This document shows, in pieces, positions 61,241 to 64,000 of a DNA stretch of 64,000 bases. This stretch comes from Pontederia crassipes. Its lineage: Eukaryota; Streptophyta; Magnoliopsida; Commelinales; Pontederiaceae. Every line of letters starts with the position of its first letter. Positions within the stretch are counted from its first letter, which is position 1. The stretch spans positions 48,056,991 to 48,120,990 of the forward strand of contig CM060195.1 in NCBI GenBank assembly GCA_030549335.1. Reading direction: 5' to 3'. The notes beneath the pieces were generated by a model. The model did not search any database, had not been told where the DNA came from, and saw only the letters and a list, made by a program, of their open reading frames with translations. Both the position numbers and the translations under genes were made by a program.

Positions 61241-61450
61241 ATGGTTGGCACAATTGGCTAGCGGAATTATGTCCTGGGACGCTGAGTGCTAATAGCCTCA
61301 GGTTCGATTCTCAGAGTCGTCATCCTTGATCAGAGTATTCTTTGTCGCTCGAGCCCGAACACTGAATTAGTCGTGTAATGACCAGTTCATTACCCATTCT
61401 CTCTCCTTTATTTCAAACTTAAAATTCAAAAAAAAAAAAGAAAAGAAAAA
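61241..61450 (+). mobile_element. tRNA-derived SINE candidate
   Basis: Begins with a tRNA-like head: TTGGCTAGCGG (A-box-like, about 61254-61264) and GGTTCGATTCT (B-box, 61301-61311), about 40 bp apart. An unrelated ~100-bp body and a poly-A tail (61428-61439) follow. The T-arm cannot form a proper five-pair stem, so this is not a working tRNA gene. Exact target duplications were not found (AAGAATGG before and GAAAAATGG after are only similar). Confidence 0.5.
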
Positions 61451-61924
61451 TGGACGAGAGAATCGGTCGGCCCTCCCTCCCGATTCTCTCGCCCATGACT
61501 CCCCACTCCCCCTCCCCCCACGAACTTTTCATCAGAGAGAGGGGGCAGAGCTATACGAGAGAGTGAGGAGGATCTCGCTCGTCTTTTGATCTCCTCGCGC
61601 ACCGCCAGTTTCACTCTCTCCCTCTTCTCTACTTTCTCCGGCAATCGGAGCATGGACGAACCGATGTACCTCGACGCACAGTAGCAACCTCGATGCGTTC
61701 GTGAAGGCTGGGCGTATGTTTCCATCGACCAAGGATGATCGGAGATGAGCAGATCGTCGACTATGACTCCGACGAATGGAATTCATTCGGAAAAGGTACC
61801 GTAGGTGTAAAAATCCCTATATGAAGAAATGTAGATCAAATGTCGTAAATTTTGATTTCATTATGACTTAGAGGCATGTTGAAATGATTTTCGTATTATA
61901 TGTATTGTAATCGGACAATCAGAA
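61451..61924. other. GC-rich block of unknown nature
   Basis: GA/CT-rich sequence after the SINE tail. Overlapping ORFs on both strands have no domain. A plus-strand frame near 61738 (MIGDEQIVDYDSDEWNSFGK) runs to a possible GT donor and could be a captured exon fragment. Confidence 0.25.
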
Positions 61925-62250
61925 GTCGACCGAAAATGAAAAATTCGACCGGCGACTCTGTTCGCGCGGAGAATCGGTCGACCAAATTTCCCCATATCGA
62001 TCAACCGATATTCGACATCTTAGGTAGTGACTCAGGGCCGGTCGACCAATCCCAATTAATCGGCCAATCGATCCGACGGAAGCTGCCAAGCCCATCCGCG
62101 TATCATTGGTCGACCGATTCTGCAATAACGACAGGCCGATCGATTCACGTCGAACGGTTGACCGGTTCGTCAAGAAGAAGAAATCGGCCGCAGACATAAC
62201 CGGTCGACCGCCCATCCGGCGGTCGACCGACCCAACAACAACGATCGACC
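61925..62250. repeat. Cluster of GGTCGACC palindromes
   Basis: Five GGTCGACC and one further GTCGAC occur in about 300 bp, mixed with variants such as CGGTTGACCGGTT, CGATCGACCGATCC and GGCCGATCGATT. The flanks have almost none. The spacing is irregular. It lies next to LTR-like sequence and may be part of a gypsy element. Confidence 0.6.
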
Positions 62251-62535
62251 GATCCAAAGAAGGAGGATGATTCTTTATATGAAATGACCCAAAATACCCT
62301 TGAAGGGCCAAAACCTCATAATCAGGCTCACACTTTGGATTGGCCCACCTAAGGTCATGTCCAGTACAATAGAGCAAGTAACGGACAGTTCGTCTGCAAA
62401 AAGAGGATTAGACTTTACCTCTTCTCTGAATGTTTATTCCAAACCCCACATATGTTAAAGAAGATAAGTAAAGTAAAGATAAAAGAATGTGATAGCTATG
62501 TGTCGCTCAAGGTACAAATCAAGGTATGATATAGT

Positions 62536-62830
62536 GAGGGGCAGATAGCTGCACTGAGGAAACAGTGTACCTATTGGTATCAACTATCACTGTTCCTGAA
62601 CCACAGGCCCTCTCCCACCTGTGTTTCGAATAGGGATGATGTATTAACGCACCCTTCCCCCACGGAGGCATATATGGATTATATTGTTTTATATCAGAGG
62701 GACAGTTAGCTCAGTTGAGGAGATTATGAACCTACATGCCCGCAACGATCATTATTTTTGGAGTGCAGGTCCTCTCCCACCTGTATTCTGAAAAGGGTAT
62801 GCCTGAGCATACACCTTTCCTTTTATGGAC
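62536..62830. repeat. Diverged ~162-bp tandem repeat
   Basis: Copy 1 begins GAGGGGCAGATAGCTGCACT and copy 2 begins GAGGGACAGTTAGCTCAGTT about 161 bp later. Both contain a CCTCTCCCACCTGT block (62609 and 62771) followed by a purine-rich AAGGG/AGGG stretch. Plant gypsy LTRs often carry such internal repeats. Confidence 0.65.
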
Positions 62831-63599
62831 ATCCTGACAACATATGGTATAGAGATACCTCTAGCTTCCCACTTAATTTAAAGTCGAGCTCGCATAGAAT
62901 AATGAATATCAAGGATCTCATAGTAATGTAAAAGACGTAATATCACACAAGGCATAACAAAGAATAACAAAGTATAGTGATGAATGACAGAGTATGGCAA
63001 TGAATAATAAAGTATGATAATGAACAGAGTAAAGTATAATATGGTATGGTATTGTGAAAGTAAAGAACAAAGTATAGAACTATATATGTATGATCTATAG
63101 TCTACAGAGATCAAGGTATTAGAACCAACGAATAAAGTAACTGATAAGTGATTATGTTTTATCAGTATAGACTTCATCATATTATCATTTCATCGTCTAT
63201 AAATCTATGTGTACTTGGCGTTAGCTTACGGGCATTTCATACCCCTTCTTTGAGATTTTGCAAGTGAAAATCATGTTTAGGGAGGTTGTGGAAGATGCAG
63301 AGCTCGAGGATAGCGACACATGACTTACAAGACATTACAACTTTTCGCTCTGTTATTTCTTTATTAGTTTATTTCAATATTATATTCCAAAGACATCTGA
63401 ATTTTCGCTTTTAACCTTGTTTATGTAGATATTTATTTGAACTATTTGAATTATATGCATTTCCCTTTTTTCTTGAACTAATCCTTTAAATGTGGCATTT
63501 TATGACTCCAAATGATCTTTTCATTCGTTGTTTTTCTATCATTTCTATTGCCACGTGTCTCATATGTTGACCAGTCAAAGTCAAAGAAGTAATAGGCAG
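62831..63599. other. LTR-like sequence without coding capacity
   Basis: AT-rich. Continues the composition of the preceding repeats and may be LTR body. No gene recognised. Confidence 0.35.
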
Positions 63600-63664
63600 T
63601 GTAGCGCTCCCTTGGTCAATCTGACAACTAGCGTGGTAGGAGGATTGATTTTGGGAGTGTTACA
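63600..63664. repeat. Short TG...CA module with gypsy-like termini
   Basis: Starts TGTAGCGCTCCC and ends GGGAGTGTTACA, an imperfect 12-bp inverted repeat with two mismatches. TGTAACACTCCC-type ends are common at chromovirus LTRs. At 65 bp it is either a strongly deleted LTR or the end of a longer one. Confidence 0.4.
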
Positions 63665-64000
63665 AGTCGGGTGCTAGTAGCTCCGGACACCGATGGATCA
63701 ATGGGCATGACTGAAAAAATTTAAGATATAGCAATATAAATATGCATATTTAAGTTGGTATACAGATTTATCCGGACCTGATCGGCCGCCAAATGACTAG
63801 GCCGGTCACAACTTGATCTGATCGCCAAGTGACAATTCAAGTCTCGGGCGGGCGGATCAGGCCGCAGGTGAGGCACAGGTGGTGGCAACGACGAGGCGAG
63901 GGCGGTCGAAGAGAAAGATCCATGCTAGAGGGGAGGATCCAGATCGCGTCGGAGGGAAAGATCCGTCGCCGATCCGACCTCATGACATGCAGATTCGGGA
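63665..64000. other. GC-rising right edge
   Basis: Composition becomes GC-rich toward the edge (from about 63770). No ORF could be supported within the window. Confidence 0.4.

Noticed and set aside
61241-61325. Functional tRNA gene
   Set aside because: The B-box is present but the T-arm does not pair and no acceptor stem closes; a poly-A-tailed SINE fits better.

Overview
The window looks like nuclear DNA of a flowering plant. It is AT-rich and gene-poor, the few coding exons are very GC-rich (typical of commelinid monocots; placing it near Zingiberales is only an inference), and most recognisable sequence is plant retrotransposons and small DNA transposons. There are no bacterial operons, CRISPR arrays or rRNA genes.

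Genes. Two genes are convincing. The first is a three-exon alpha-xylosidase of glycoside hydrolase family 31 (XYL1 type) on the minus strand at 41524-45715. Its exon joins were worked out from frame and splice sites and give a 923-residue protein with signal peptide and both catalytic aspartates. The second is a single-exon gene on the plus strand at 56633-57178 encoding a small acidic protein with an NPR1-binding-like helix and a C-terminal DLNL (EAR) motif, resembling NIMIN/NRR repressors. A third candidate, a 162-residue ORF on the minus strand at 18352-18840, has strongly biased third-position GC but no family I recognise.

Transposons, left to right: a short element with an RTE-like tail (959-1124, 15-bp target duplication); a TRIM-like LTR remnant (about 3050-3370); a GC-rich block with short inverted ends (3526-4691); a family of AT-rich dispersed repeats; a triplicated 205-bp unit (8531-9145); a 5'-truncated RTE LINE (10383-10831, 16-bp duplication); a 460-bp fold-back element with a 9-bp duplication, Mutator-like (12646-13105); a second fold-back element (14004-14407); a possible long gypsy LTR (about 21545-23970); a longer truncated RTE LINE (25760-26807, 16-bp duplication); a complete but dead Ty1-copia element (29101-34126, duplication TTTGC); a complete but broken L1-type LINE with an RNase H domain (35186-41094, 14-bp duplication); LTR fragments near 51.4-51.8 kb and 53.1-53.3 kb; a hAT-like non-autonomous candidate (58358-59044); a tRNA-derived SINE candidate (61241-61450); and LTR-type sequence to the right edge. 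Microsatellites lie at 11.8, 24.4, 48.2, 55.1 and 59.7 kb.

The L1 element sits 415 bp beyond the XYL1 stop codon in the same orientation, so it lies in or just after the XYL1 3' untranslated region. No previously undescribed multi-gene system is evident. The most useful observations are the precisely bounded insertions, the shared RTE tail, the recent 205-bp triplication and the unrecognised 18.4-kb ORF.
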